The position numbers and the translations under genes are program-made. Of a stretch of 64,000 nucleotides of DNA, positions 8,363 to 17,617 are shown in pieces. Source of the DNA: Bacillota bacterium (GTDB lineage: Bacteria; Bacillota; Clostridia; Christensenellales; SZUA-584); assembly GCA_023397655.1 (NCBI GenBank), contig JAEWTW010000032.1, positions 1-64,000 on the forward strand. The letters run 5' to 3'. The notes beneath the pieces are model-generated. The model made no database searches, was not told the origin of the DNA, and was given only the letters and a program-made list of their open reading frames with translations. The number at the start of each line of letters is the position of its first letter. Position 1 is the stretch's first letter.

Positions 8363-9514
8363 CTACATTGCGGGAACCCTCTTGTTGATCCACTGATTGA
8401 TCAGCTTGCTCAGGTTAAACGAGTATGAGTTCTCTCCTATGTCATGTGGTGCAGATAAAGCGACCGATTGTATTTTATCTTCACCCAACCAAAGGTCAAT
8501 ATGACCGACAGGCTGTCCTTTTTGCACCGGAGCCGCAACATTATCATCAATATATACACGTTTGTTGAGTTTTTCAATCTCTTCCTGCGTCAAAGGATAA
8601 TAAATATCCTCCATCGTGTAAACCGGAAAGCTGTCTTCAATACCTTCTCTCACTGAAACCTCGCCGATCAGCTCGCCTGCTTTAACCACGAGGCTGTTGT
8701 CATAGTTGTTGAAACCATAGTCCATAAGCGTCATACAGTCGTTAAACATGTCAGGCGCAGACAAAACAACCGAGACGAGCTGCATGTCCTCCCGTTCAGC
8801 CGCAGCGGATAGGCAACGCCCTGCCGCCTCGGTATAACCCGTTTTCACGCCGTTGCCACCTTCGTAATTCCACAGTATTTTGTTTTTGTTCTTGACGACA
8901 CGGTTCCATTCGTGGCCTTCCCAAGGCAGCGTTTTATACTGGGTTTTAACAACCTCTCTGAACATGTCGTTTTGCATTGCGTGCGCTGATATCAGAGCAA
9001 GATCGTAGGCAGTGGTATAATGGTTTTCTGCAGGAAGCCCGTTCGGGTTGGCAAAATGCGTATTGTAAGCGCCAATTTCCTGCGCTTTTTGGTTCATCAT
9101 TTCGACAAACCCATCCACCGAACCGCCCACATGCTCAGCAATAGCCACTGCCGCGTCATTACCCGAGGCCAGCATCAATCCAAACAACATGTCCGACAGT
9201 GTCATTTTCTCGCCCACCGAAAGCCAAATCGAAGAGCCTTCGACACCGCTGGCATTCGGTCCTACGACCACTGTATCATTCAGATTGCCGTTTTCAATCG
9301 CGACGATCGCCGTCATGATTTTTGTGGTCGACGCCATGGGCATCTTTTCATGCGCGTTTTTCTGATAGAGTATACGTCCTGTATTCGCTTCGATTACAAC
9401 AGCAGATTTTGCTGAAACGCTCACCCCTTCCGCTCTTGTACTGCTGATATTATTCGAGAAAATCAGGGCAAAAACCAACAGCAGCAACGGTAATTTTCTG
9501 TATACCCGCTTCAA
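8363..9514 (-). CDS. D-alanyl-D-alanine carboxypeptidase (DacF/DacB type)
   Basis: A 383-residue penicillin-binding protein that trims the terminal D-Ala of peptidoglycan stem peptides. The N-terminal signal peptide ends near SSTRAEG. Active-site motifs are STTK (Ser nucleophile, Lys), SGN in LASGNDAAVA and KTG in VKTGYT. A C-terminal PBP5_C-like beta domain and amphipathic tail follow (LINQWINKR). The start is TTG with AAGGGG upstream. Next to ytfJ and scpAB this placement matches DacF, a spore-formation enzyme, in many Clostridia. Confidence 0.93.
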   Translation of the reverse strand: MKRVYRKLPLLLLVFALIFSNNISSTRAEGVSVSAKSAVVIEANTGRILYQKNAHEKMPMASTTKIMTAIVAIENGNLNDTVVVGPNASGVEGSSIWLSVGEKMTLSDMLFGLMLASGNDAAVAIAEHVGGSVDGFVEMMNQKAQEIGAYNTHFANPNGLPAENHYTTAYDLALISAHAMQNDMFREVVKTQYKTLPWEGHEWNRVVKNKNKILWNYEGGNGVKTGYTEAAGRCLSAAAEREDMQLVSVVLSAPDMFNDCMTLMDYGFNNYDNSLVVKAGELIGEVSVREGIEDSFPVYTMEDIYYPLTQEEIEKLNKRVYIDDNVAAPVQKGQPVGHIDLWLGEDKIQSVALSAPHDIGENSYSFNLSKLINQWINKRVPAM

Positions 9515-9517
9515 GTG

Positions 9518-9922
9518 TTATTCCACCCCTTTTTCCCGGCACCGCTTAAAAGCTTCTTTTATCTCGACGATAAACTCAGGTACAGCCTCAACCAGATGCT
9601 CTACCATGGTCCGGCCTGTTACAGGCAACAGTTGAATATTGTTCTCATCAACCACCAGGAAACCCACGGGAGTTATCGACACGCCCGAACTTGCGCCGCC
9701 TGCAAATGGATGAGATTGGCTTTGATTGGAGTCCTGACCACCCTGCTTGCCGGATGCTCCGTATTCACCGCCGCCTGCTATAAACCCGAAGGATACCTTT
9801 GTGATCGGAATGATCGTGGCTCCGTCTGTGGATATAACCGGGTCGCCAACGATTGTGTTGACGTCCACCATCTCCTTGATCTCACTCATCGCTGTTTGCA
9901 TGATATTTTCTATCGGATGCAT
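9518..9922 (-). CDS. ytfJ: Sporulation protein YtfJ (GerW family)
   Basis: A 134-residue protein with the family signature EMVDVNTIVGDPV, then GATIIPITKVSFGF and a Gly-rich segment GGGEYG. In Bacillus it is a forespore protein needed for germination (GerW). The ATG at 9922 is preferred over a GTG 9 nt earlier because AAGGCGG is then well spaced. It overlaps the end of the upstream gene and is followed 3 bp later by dacF, so these three are one transcription unit. Confidence 0.92.
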   Translation of the reverse strand: MHPIENIMQTAMSEIKEMVDVNTIVGDPVISTDGATIIPITKVSFGFIAGGGEYGASGKQGGQDSNQSQSHPFAGGASSGVSITPVGFLVVDENNIQLLPVTGRTMVEHLVEAVPEFIVEIKEAFKRCREKGVE

Positions 9923-10502
9923 ATTGGTCACCGCCTTTTGTTTTTTTGTAGATTATATAACCAATAATAATATTTGCCAGAGGCAAGGTGATTATGCAGT
10001 CGGCAGCAAACGAAAATGAGCGTTTTCCAAAAGACGGCACTACGCTAACCATTATCTTGTGGCGTTTGTCTTTAATAAAGCATACAAGCGAACCGGCAAC
10101 CGACTGAACGATTCCACACAGCATTGCTGTCGCAAACGCATCCTCCGTGCCTATAACGACATTGAAAATAAGCTTATAAGCCGCCTTACTGTTGATATAT
10201 TTAGCCAGCTTACCCCTAGCCTTTTCATTGCTTCGAGGTTCACGCGGCTTGCTTATGGTTTTGATGATGTCGAGCAAAGAAAGAATCCGTTTTTCATTTT
10301 TTTCGACACTGTAAAGCGTCAGTATGTCGCCGTGCTCACGCCTCGCTTCGTATTTTCGGCGGATAACAACAATTAAGTGCAGCACCTTTATGAAGAGCTT
10401 AGCTTCTTTATCTTTTGCTTCTATGATCAAATCAATTTTAAGCAGCAAAAGCAGCAATATGATTGCCGTAATGATTCCCAATGCGATGAAAATAAAAAAC
10501 AA
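9882..10502 (-). CDS. DUF2953 family membrane protein
   Basis: A 206-residue protein with an N-terminal transmembrane segment (about 4-22) and a hydrophobic C-terminal segment (IITLPLANIIIGYIIY). This length, topology and position directly before ytfJ match DUF2953 proteins of spore-forming Bacillota; the function is unknown. It starts at TTG with an AAAGG-type ribosome site. The last 41 bp overlap ytfJ, which suggests coupled translation. Confidence 0.7.
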   Translation of the reverse strand: MFFIFIALGIITAIILLLLLLKIDLIIEAKDKEAKLFIKVLHLIVVIRRKYEARREHGDILTLYSVEKNEKRILSLLDIIKTISKPREPRSNEKARGKLAKYINSKAAYKLIFNVVIGTEDAFATAMLCGIVQSVAGSLVCFIKDKRHKIMVSVVPSFGKRSFSFAADCIITLPLANIIIGYIIYKKTKGGDQYASDRKYHANSDE

Positions 10503-10556
10503 CGCCTTTCCTATTATTCAGACGTTGTTATTATTATCTAATTGATGGGAAACAAT

Positions 10557-11075
10557 TCAAGAACCGGAAAGGTTAAGCTCTGGCATCTCTTCCAAGGACC
10601 GCAGTCCAAAGTGGCGCAAAAATTCATCACTGGTTGTATACAGCGTCGGATTGCCCAACGTTTTTTTCTTTCCGGCGCGCAGTATCAGACCTTTTTCTAT
10701 CAGCATCGCGACCGAATAGTTGCTCTTCACCCCGCGAATCTGCTCAATTTCAAAGCGGGTGATCGGTTGCTTATAGGCGATAATCGCGAGCGTTTCGACA
10801 AGCGACTGGGACAGCCGCGCCTTTTTCACCGGAGCCAGTGTCGATTCTATATATGAAGAGTATTCAGGATTGGTGCAAAGCTGCAGCTTGCTGTCCACCT
10901 TAACTAGCAGTATGCCGGCACCTTCCTGTTTCCTTTTTTCGATCAGATGGTCCGCTATCTGAGCCAGCTGTTCCGGTTCAATTTCCAATACCGCCGCAAT
11001 CTCCGAGATTTCCACAGCGTCCCCGGCCATAAACAATATGCTTTCCAGCGCGCCGATAATCGTATCCTGGTTCAA
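10557..11075 (-). CDS. scpB: Segregation and condensation protein B
   Basis: A 172-residue ScpB, a winged-helix dimer that bridges the SMC-ScpA condensin complex and helps chromosome organisation. LESILFMAGDAVEISEIA at the start and LVETLAIIAYKQPITRFEIEQIRGV in the middle are diagnostic. The start is TTG, preceded by GAGGAGG, and its TTGA overlaps the scpA stop codon. Confidence 0.96.
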   Translation of the reverse strand: MNQDTIIGALESILFMAGDAVEISEIAAVLEIEPEQLAQIADHLIEKRKQEGAGILLVKVDSKLQLCTNPEYSSYIESTLAPVKKARLSQSLVETLAIIAYKQPITRFEIEQIRGVKSNYSVAMLIEKGLILRAGKKKTLGNPTLYTTSDEFLRHFGLRSLEEMPELNLSGS

Positions 11076-11815
11076 CTGACAGCCTCCTCAACCTTTCTTG
11101 AAATATATATTTCCTCAAAACAGCTGTCCTGCTTGATGGAAACAAGATTCTTGTGCAGCATGTTGAGCAGCGCTATAAAAGTAACGGCCACTTCCATACG
11201 CGTACGCGCTTCGCCAAACAAGCCGCCAAATGTCGTCATTCCACCCTGCCCCAGTATACGCAGAATATACCTGGACCGCTCTCTGATTGTATAAGCGTCC
11301 TTTCGTATCTCCACTTCCTCAATATGCTCATACTCCGCATCGGGCTGCCGACTAAGGACTTCAAGATAGGCAGCGCATAGGTTGTCCATCGTGATCTGTT
11401 CCAGCTCCATCTTTTCCTCAGGAAATCCGATTTCTTCAGGAAGCTTATAATAGGTATGCTCAGCGCAAGCCTCCATTGTCTTAAACGTTTCAGCAGCTTC
11501 CTTATATGCTTTATATATCTTAAGCCTTGATATGAGCTCCTGCTCCGGATCTTCTTCTTCAGTCTCTTCTTCCTCTGAGGGGAGAATCATGCGGGATTTT
11601 ATATAGAGAAGCGTGGCTGCCATTTCAATGAACTCGCTTGCGCTGTCCATCGACAGAGAATCCATCGAAGACAGATACTCAAGATACTGCCCCGTTACTT
11701 CGGACACAAAAATATCCTCAATATCGATGCGTGCGCGCCCGATAAGATGAAGCAGCAGGTCAAGCGGGCCTTCAAAATGCTCTATTCTGATTTTGTATTC
11801 ATTCTCTTCCGTCAT
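11072..11815 (-). CDS. scpA: Segregation and condensation protein A
   Basis: A 247-residue kleisin that links the SMC heads in the condensin complex. The N-terminal motif FEGPLDLLLHLI and the C-terminal winged-helix (VAVTFIALLNMLHKNLVSIKQ) are typical. It starts on a TAATG overlap with the M50 protease gene and ends on scpB, forming one operon. Confidence 0.96.
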   Translation of the reverse strand: MTEENEYKIRIEHFEGPLDLLLHLIGRARIDIEDIFVSEVTGQYLEYLSSMDSLSMDSASEFIEMAATLLYIKSRMILPSEEEETEEEDPEQELISRLKIYKAYKEAAETFKTMEACAEHTYYKLPEEIGFPEEKMELEQITMDNLCAAYLEVLSRQPDAEYEHIEEVEIRKDAYTIRERSRYILRILGQGGMTTFGGLFGEARTRMEVAVTFIALLNMLHKNLVSIKQDSCFEEIYISRKVEEAVS

Positions 11816-12492
11816 TAAATAAACAATCCAAAAAACATAGAATAGAGTGACATTATACCCTCAGTCACGTAATACAGCAGAGAACTGAGAGCTCTTGTAA
11901 AAACCAGTATCAACAGTAAATAGCGGCCATACCGCATGTAGTACATGAAGAATTGGGGGCTTTTTCGGGCAATGAAACCGCTGACCAGATGATGGCCATC
12001 CAGAGGCGGAATGGGAATAAGATTGAAAACGAACAGCACAATATTCATCATGACGATATAGTACAGTATCCTGAAAACTATCTCGCTGGAAACACCAAAA
12101 ATGACGAAAACAAGAAAGAAGACTAAATAGAACACAAAGGAAAGTATCAGATTGGTTGTGACACCGGCCAAAGATACCAGCACATTGCCCTTTTTATAGT
12201 TATAATAATTTCTCGGATTCGTTGGCACAGGTTTTGCCCAGCCAAACCCAATCAACAAAAACGAAATCATACCGAAAATGTCGATATGCTTTGTGGGGTC
12301 CAAAGTCAGACGACCGAGATTCCGGGCTGTCGGATCCCCCATGCGATTAGCCATCCAGGCATGCGCAGCCTCATGGAAAGACAGGGCGATGACGAAAGCC
12401 GGCAGAAGATACAGTATCATTAGTATATATTCAGTCAATTGTCCGCTCAGCAGAAGACCCATTGGTGTGCTCTGAAGAAAATTCCGAATCAT
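11815..12492 (-). CDS. Site-2 protease-like M50 metalloprotease (YwhC type)
   Basis: A 225-residue membrane protein with about five hydrophobic segments. Zinc site HEAAH is in ALSFHEAAHAWMANRMGDPTARNLGRLTLDPTKHID and the second metal ligand is in NLIPIPPLDGHH. These are hallmarks of the short rhomboid-like M50B peptidases that usually precede scpA in Clostridia. No PDZ domain is present. Substrates are unknown. GGGAGAG precedes the ATG. Confidence 0.92.
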   Translation of the reverse strand: MIRNFLQSTPMGLLLSGQLTEYILMILYLLPAFVIALSFHEAAHAWMANRMGDPTARNLGRLTLDPTKHIDIFGMISFLLIGFGWAKPVPTNPRNYYNYKKGNVLVSLAGVTTNLILSFVFYLVFFLVFVIFGVSSEIVFRILYYIVMMNIVLFVFNLIPIPPLDGHHLVSGFIARKSPQFFMYYMRYGRYLLLILVFTRALSSLLYYVTEGIMSLYSMFFGLFI

Positions 12493-12590
12493 TTATCTCT
12501 CCCTGCAAATATGGTTATTTCAAGTATAAATAGATATTACCCGCTTTTCAAGAATGCAATATGTCGAAAATGTAAACATATCAGTTGACT

Positions 12591-12620
12591 TTTAAAAAGC
12601 GCGCTTAAAGAGCACGCTTT
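12591..12620 (-). terminator. Terminator after zapA
   Basis: On the minus strand AAAGCGTGC pairs with GCGCGCTTT with a T-rich end. It lies 30 bp beyond zapA and separates it from the M50-scpAB operon. Confidence 0.8.
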
Positions 12621-12649
12621 ATTAAATAGCAACCTATTGGACATAAGCC

Positions 12650-13006
12650 TTACTTATAACTGTCAAAAAGCTGGGTTCTGTCCTTTTTCATGGCGGAAAC
12701 ATTGGACCGTACGTTTTCACGCTCGGCCGGCATTCCGCTTCTCGCCTTCTTCAGCTCCTCGTTCAGACTCTGATACTCCTTGCTTAAAGCATCAAGCTGA
12801 TCCTGCAGCTTCAGCAGGTCATCCGCAATATTGATGGACGTCAAAACCGAAAGCGTGGTGGTGTTTAGATTCACATACTGGCTTTTCAGCTCCGACATCT
12901 TCCGGTCAACATAGATGGCGACCCGGTGAATATATTCCTCACTCTCAAAACCGGCCATCATATACTCTTTACCGCATATTTTGACCACTGTACGCGTTTT
13001 GTCCAT
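12650..13006 (-). CDS. zapA: Cell division protein ZapA
   Basis: A 118-residue protein that bundles FtsZ filaments. The N-terminal globular part (VKICGKEYMMAGFESEEYIHRVA) and central helix with SVLTSINIADDLLKLQ match ZapA, and the C-terminal coiled coil (about 70-100) is longer than in E. coli. It follows pheT by 90 bp, an order common in Bacillota. Confidence 0.9.
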   Translation of the reverse strand: MDKTRTVVKICGKEYMMAGFESEEYIHRVAIYVDRKMSELKSQYVNLNTTTLSVLTSINIADDLLKLQDQLDALSKEYQSLNEELKKARSGMPAERENVRSNVSAMKKDRTQLFDSYK

Positions 13007-13096
13007 CGATTTTCAACACCCCAATATCAAATAATATTGAAGTCATTATATACCAACATAGTGAATAATACAACAGCCCCTATACAAAATGTTGTA

Positions 13097-15487
13097 TTAA
13101 TCACGCAGTTTTGCGCCAAATTGAGCCCCTGCGGCCATCACAATGGCGTCTCTGGTTTCGTTTGCCTCCTCGTCCAGCATGGTCCTGTCTTTAGCGCGCA
13201 TTACGATTGTGAAGGCCAGGCTCTTTCTGCCTTCTCCCAGCTTTTCTCCGGTATAGACGTCAAACAGCGCCGCGCTTTCAAAGTATGGACCCGCATTGCT
13301 GCGTATGCAGTCCAGCAACGCCCCGGCCGGGACTTCCGCGTTCACGATCAGCGCGATGTCGCGTTCCACCGCCGGATATTTCGGGAGCGGTTCGTATCTG
13401 ACTACATCTTCCGCCGCCTCACAGATGCGCTTTAACCAAAGCTCCGCAATGTAAACCCGTTTGCCGATACCAAAGGCGGCGCTCACATCCGGATGTATTT
13501 CGCCCAGCTCACCCAGCTTCTCACCGCCGGCATAGACCGACGCTTTGCGCCCCGGATGAAAGTATTCCGCTCCGTCTGCCATAAAATGCGTGCTTCGTAT
13601 ACCAAACGCATCAAGCAGGTTTTCCACCACACCCTTGAGCGAGAAGAAATCTTCCTCTTCCCCGCAAAGCGCGATACTGATGTATTTGCGTTCCTCCGGC
13701 AGTTCATCAATGCCATCATTCGGGAAATAGACGCGCCCAGATTCAAACAACCGGATGTCCTTCACCTTGCGGTTCAAATTGCTCTCAGTCACCTTAAGTA
13801 TATCCGGAACCGGTGATGTGCGCATCAGCGCCTGGTCCTCACCCAGCGGGTTCAGTATGCGCACCATGCGCAGCAGCTTGTCGTCTGAAGGCAGGTTCAG
13901 CTTTTCATAGTCCGCTGCTGAAGCGAATGAATACGTGACGCACTCATAGCAGCCAAGGTCGGTCAGCAGCTTGCGGGCTTTATCGACCGTTGCTTCTTCG
14001 TCAGAAAAGACGCCTCGTTTGACCGCACCTGTCATTGTCTCAACAGGGATATTGTTATAGCCGTACATGCGCGCCACTTCTTCCGCGATATCCTCTCCCA
14101 TGGAGATATCCCCACGAAAGCTAGGAACGGAACAGGTTAGCACACCGCCAACCAGCGCCGTGGGAATGAACACGCTGCGAAGGTAGTTTGCCATTTCGTC
14201 CGCGCTCAGAGCGGTGCCCAGCTTGGCGTTGATCCTGTCAGCCACTACCGTGACCGTTTTCGTCGACAGGTCTGCCGATACGATATCGATCTCACCCGGT
14301 ACGATCTCACCCGCGCCCAGCAGCTCCACCAGATGTAATGCACGGTCCATTGCGTTCTTGCATCCGGCGGTATCGATACCTTTGGAAAAGCGCATCGCTG
14401 ATTCTGTCTGCAGACCCAGCGCACGGGAAGTCCGCCGCGCGTTGCCTTGCCGGAACTTCGCGGACTCGAATATCACGGTTGTCGTATCCGGCTTAATCTC
14501 AGAGTTCTCGCCGCCCATGATACCCGCAATGCCGATGGGTGCTTGTGCGTCGCAAATCAACAGCATATCCTCGGTCAGCAAGCGTTCTTTACTGTCCAGA
14601 GTCACTATTGTTTCGTCTTTCCGCGCCCGCCGAACAATGATGTGACTGCCACGAATGTCCTTATGGTCAAAAGCGTGCATTGGCTGCCCCAGTTCCAGCA
14701 TGACAAAGTTGGTGATATCCACGATGTTGTTGATGGAACGGACACCCGCGGATGTCAGACGATCACGCAGCCACTTGGGCGAAGGGCCTATACTGACGTT
14801 CTTCACCGCTCGCGCCACATACCGCTCGCACAGTTCACCATCGTCCACTGTTACGTTGATATAATCGCTGATGCTGCCGCTGCCTTCCTTATAGCTGACA
14901 TCGGGAAGCCTGATACCCTTTCCTAATGACGCAGCACACTCGCGGGCTACGCCCAGCACTGACAGACAGTCCGGCCTGTTTGCGCCCACCTCTATGTCCA
15001 GCACGGTATCATTCAGGCCCAGCACCTCGCGAAGCGGCGTACCCGGTGCATCGTCTCCCTGCAGTATCATGATGCCGTCCACATCGGCAGTTGGATAGTC
15101 CGCTGCGGACAAGCCAAGCTCCTGCCCGGAGCACAACATCCCGAAGGAATACACGCCGCGCAGCTTGCTTTTGCTGATCTTGAATCCGCCGGGCAGGTTC
15201 GCGCCGATCAGCGCCGCGGGCACCAGCGCACCCTCGAAAATATTCTTCGCTCCGCAGACGATTTGCAGTTCCTCCGCGCCCGTGTCCACCTGACAGATGG
15301 AAAGTTTGTCGGCCTCCGGGTGTTTTTTGATGGATTTGATGCGTGCTGCCACCACGTTTTCCAGCGAAGCGCCCAGCTTCTTGAAGCCATCCACCGCTGT
15401 GCCCGTCATTATCAGGCGCTGCGCCAGCTCCTCAGGAGCTAAGTCCATATCCACATAATCGCACATCCATTTATATGGTGCTATCAT
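13097..15487 (-). CDS. pheT: Phenylalanyl-tRNA synthetase beta subunit
   Basis: A 796-residue beta subunit of the alpha2-beta2 synthetase. In order it has an N-terminal tRNA-binding (EMAP-like) domain around residues 40-150, the B3/4 editing domain, the B5 domain, the catalytic-like core and the C-terminal FDX-ACB anticodon-binding domain (PKYPAVERDIALIV). AGGAGG precedes the ATG and it follows pheS by 11 bp. It is regulated by the upstream Phe T-box. Confidence 0.97.
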   Translation of the reverse strand: MIAPYKWMCDYVDMDLAPEELAQRLIMTGTAVDGFKKLGASLENVVAARIKSIKKHPEADKLSICQVDTGAEELQIVCGAKNIFEGALVPAALIGANLPGGFKISKSKLRGVYSFGMLCSGQELGLSAADYPTADVDGIMILQGDDAPGTPLREVLGLNDTVLDIEVGANRPDCLSVLGVARECAASLGKGIRLPDVSYKEGSGSISDYINVTVDDGELCERYVARAVKNVSIGPSPKWLRDRLTSAGVRSINNIVDITNFVMLELGQPMHAFDHKDIRGSHIIVRRARKDETIVTLDSKERLLTEDMLLICDAQAPIGIAGIMGGENSEIKPDTTTVIFESAKFRQGNARRTSRALGLQTESAMRFSKGIDTAGCKNAMDRALHLVELLGAGEIVPGEIDIVSADLSTKTVTVVADRINAKLGTALSADEMANYLRSVFIPTALVGGVLTCSVPSFRGDISMGEDIAEEVARMYGYNNIPVETMTGAVKRGVFSDEEATVDKARKLLTDLGCYECVTYSFASAADYEKLNLPSDDKLLRMVRILNPLGEDQALMRTSPVPDILKVTESNLNRKVKDIRLFESGRVYFPNDGIDELPEERKYISIALCGEEEDFFSLKGVVENLLDAFGIRSTHFMADGAEYFHPGRKASVYAGGEKLGELGEIHPDVSAAFGIGKRVYIAELWLKRICEAAEDVVRYEPLPKYPAVERDIALIVNAEVPAGALLDCIRSNAGPYFESAALFDVYTGEKLGEGRKSLAFTIVMRAKDRTMLDEEANETRDAIVMAAGAQFGAKLRD

Positions 15488-15498
15488 ATTCGTTCCTC

Positions 15499-16527
15499 CT
15501 ATTTGAACTGGGTTAGAAAGCGCACGTCGTTCTCAAACAGCAGACGGATGTCTGTAATGCCGTATTTGATGGACGCAAGCCGGTCTATACCCATGCCGAA
15601 TGCGAACCCCGAATATACATCCGGGTCTATGCCGCAGCCTCGCAGCACGTTTGGATGTACCATGCCGCACCCCAGCACTTCGATCATACCCGTGCCTTTG
15701 CAGACAGGGCAGCCTTTCCCGTGGCACTTGGAGCAGGTCGCATCCACCTCGGCACTGGGTTCTGTAAACGGAAAGTGACCCGGACGGAACTTCGTCACGG
15801 TATCCTCGCCGTAAAACTCCTTTAGAAACACATTGAGCGTGCCCTTTAGATGAGCGAGGCTGATGTTTTTGTCCACCACCAACCCTTCCATCTGGTTGAA
15901 TATCGGCGAATGCGTCGCGTCCACGTCGTCGCTGCGGTAAACCCGGCCGGGGCATATCATGCGGATGGGCGGCTTTTGTTCCAGCATCGTCCGTATCTGC
16001 ACCGGGGATGTGTGCGTGCGCAGCACGATATCATCGGACACATAGAAGGTATCCTGCGTATCGCGCGCCGGATGATCCTTGGGCATGTTGAGCATGGTAA
16101 AGTTGTATTTGTCCAGCTCCACCTCGGGGCCGTCCATGACATCAAAGCCCATGCTCACAAATATATCGCGCATCTCATAATAGATTCTCGTCAGCGGATG
16201 CAGCCCGCCTGTAGGCCTCTTTGTCCCCGGCAACGTCACATCCAACTTTTCGGTAATCAGGCGGGCGTCCTTCTCGGCACGCTTGATCTCTCCAATTTTA
16301 GCGTCCAGCGCCTGCGTGATCTCGTCGCGCAGCTCGTTTACACGCTTGCCAAACTCCGGCCGCTGCTCATCTGGGACATCCTTCATCCCTCTCAACGCGG
16401 CGGTCAGTTCACCTTTCTTGCCCAACAACCTTAGTCTGAGAAGTTCAAGATCCGCCAGCCCGTCGCTGTTTTTGATATCCTGCAGAGCGTTTTTTTCGAG
16501 CTCTTCCAGCCCCAAAAACAAATTCAT
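15499..16527 (-). CDS. pheS: Phenylalanyl-tRNA synthetase alpha subunit
   Basis: A 342-residue class II synthetase subunit. It has an N-terminal coiled coil (about 1-85), motif 1 region GGLHPLTRIYYEMRDIF, motif 2 region CPGRVYRSDDVDATHSPIFNQMEG and motif 3 GFAFGMGIDRLASIKYG. It charges tRNA-Phe together with PheT. AAGGAG precedes the ATG. Confidence 0.98.
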   Translation of the reverse strand: MNLFLGLEELEKNALQDIKNSDGLADLELLRLRLLGKKGELTAALRGMKDVPDEQRPEFGKRVNELRDEITQALDAKIGEIKRAEKDARLITEKLDVTLPGTKRPTGGLHPLTRIYYEMRDIFVSMGFDVMDGPEVELDKYNFTMLNMPKDHPARDTQDTFYVSDDIVLRTHTSPVQIRTMLEQKPPIRMICPGRVYRSDDVDATHSPIFNQMEGLVVDKNISLAHLKGTLNVFLKEFYGEDTVTKFRPGHFPFTEPSAEVDATCSKCHGKGCPVCKGTGMIEVLGCGMVHPNVLRGCGIDPDVYSGFAFGMGIDRLASIKYGITDIRLLFENDVRFLTQFK

Positions 16528-16598
16528 CGAAAACTCCTTTCAAAACCCGGATAACCGGTATCATGTCTCTTAATAAGCGTTTATATCTCGATCGAATT

Positions 16599-16823
16599 AA
16601 AAAAAACCTTCGCCTTGGGGCGAAAGTCCGCGGTACCACCCAAATGTGCCGCAACCTTTGTAAAGCTTTGGCCTCATCGCGCTGTAACGGAGCGTCCCGT
16701 CCTCGTTGGCTGCTCAGCCGGCGAATGTTCACCGTCCATACAGGCGGACGCTTTCAGCCAAGGGCGTCCTCTCTTTGAGCCTGCGGAGCTGAACGGTTAC
16801 TGCTCCGGTTTCATCGCATTATC
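16599..16823 (-). promoter_or_regulatory. T-box riboswitch (Phe) of pheST with terminator
   Basis: The minus strand carries GGGTGGTACCGCGG (rc of 16628-16641), the conserved T-box antiterminator sequence that pairs with the uncharged tRNA acceptor end. Downstream lies the competing terminator TTCGCC / GGCGAA (16609-16624) with a run of T (16599-16606). GAGAG near the 5' end matches the base of stem I. A TTC codon at 16723-16725 is in the right region to be the specifier for Phe. Uncharged tRNA-Phe would allow read-through into pheS. Confidence 0.9.
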
Positions 16824-16829
16824 GGGAAA

Positions 16830-16859
16830 ATTATAGCACAGGCGGGCGCGGCGAATCAA
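16830..16859 (-). promoter_or_regulatory. pheST promoter
   Basis: TTGATT (16854-16859), an 18-bp spacer and TATAAT (16830-16835) on the minus strand. It overlaps the stop codon of the upstream methyltransferase gene and directly precedes the T-box leader. Confidence 0.78.
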
Positions 16860-17617
16860 GTGCGTATTTTATACATCAAAATTCCTGCGGCCACTGCTGC
16901 GTTCAGGCTTTCCGCCTTTCCGTATATCGGTATTCGGATACGGACAGTAGCCAGTTCCATTATTTCTTCGGAAATACCACGTGATTCGTTTCCGATCACC
17001 AGACATGTCGTGTCAGGGTTCAAGGAGAACTCTGCAGAACCCATGAGTTCCCCGCAAGCAATGTGATAACCTCTTTGGAGTAATGCAGCAAGGTGACCTC
17101 GCAAATCTGTCCGAATCACCGGCAGGTGAAACAAACTACCCATTGAAGAGCGCACTGCCTTGGGTGAAAACGGGTCAGCACTGCCGGATGAAAGCAGCAC
17201 GCCAGCGCAGCCTGCCGCGTCGGCGGTTCGGATGATCGTCCCAACATTCGCCGGATCTGTCACATCGTCCAGCGCGACGATAAAACCATCGCCGATTACA
17301 GTTTCCATCGGCAATTCTGCCACAGCCGCTACATATTGCGGCGTCTTACATTCACACAACGACTTCATCACGTGAGGCTCGACGGTAACAACATTTTGAA
17401 CACGCGCTGCGGCTTGTATCTCGACGCTCATTTGAATCCCCGCCGTTACAATCAACGTCTTAATGATCTTCGGAGAATATTCCAGCAGCTCGCGAACACA
17501 TTTTTCACCCTCGACTAGGAAAGCTTGGTGTTCCATCCGGCCTTTTTTTTCGTGCAGACTGCGGACCATTTTCACAAAGTCGTTTTGTGTACTGCTGATC
17601 ACAGTGATGGCGCTCAT
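16856..17617 (-). CDS. TrmH/SpoU-family RNA 2'-O-methyltransferase
   Basis: A 253-residue SAM-dependent SPOUT methyltransferase. The start ATG at 17617 shares its A with the TGA of the upstream gene, pointing to coupled translation. A substrate-binding N-domain (FLVEGEKCVRELL) is followed by the knotted domain: DDVTDPANVGTIIRTADAAG, SSGSADPFSPKAVRSSMGSLFHLP and CLVIGNESRGIS with PIYGKAESLNAAVAAGI. The target is probably 23S rRNA (YsgA/RlmB-like), but the nucleotide cannot be told. Confidence 0.92.
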   Translation of the reverse strand: MSAITVISSTQNDFVKMVRSLHEKKGRMEHQAFLVEGEKCVRELLEYSPKIIKTLIVTAGIQMSVEIQAAARVQNVVTVEPHVMKSLCECKTPQYVAAVAELPMETVIGDGFIVALDDVTDPANVGTIIRTADAAGCAGVLLSSGSADPFSPKAVRSSMGSLFHLPVIRTDLRGHLAALLQRGYHIACGELMGSAEFSLNPDTTCLVIGNESRGISEEIMELATVRIRIPIYGKAESLNAAVAAGILMYKIRT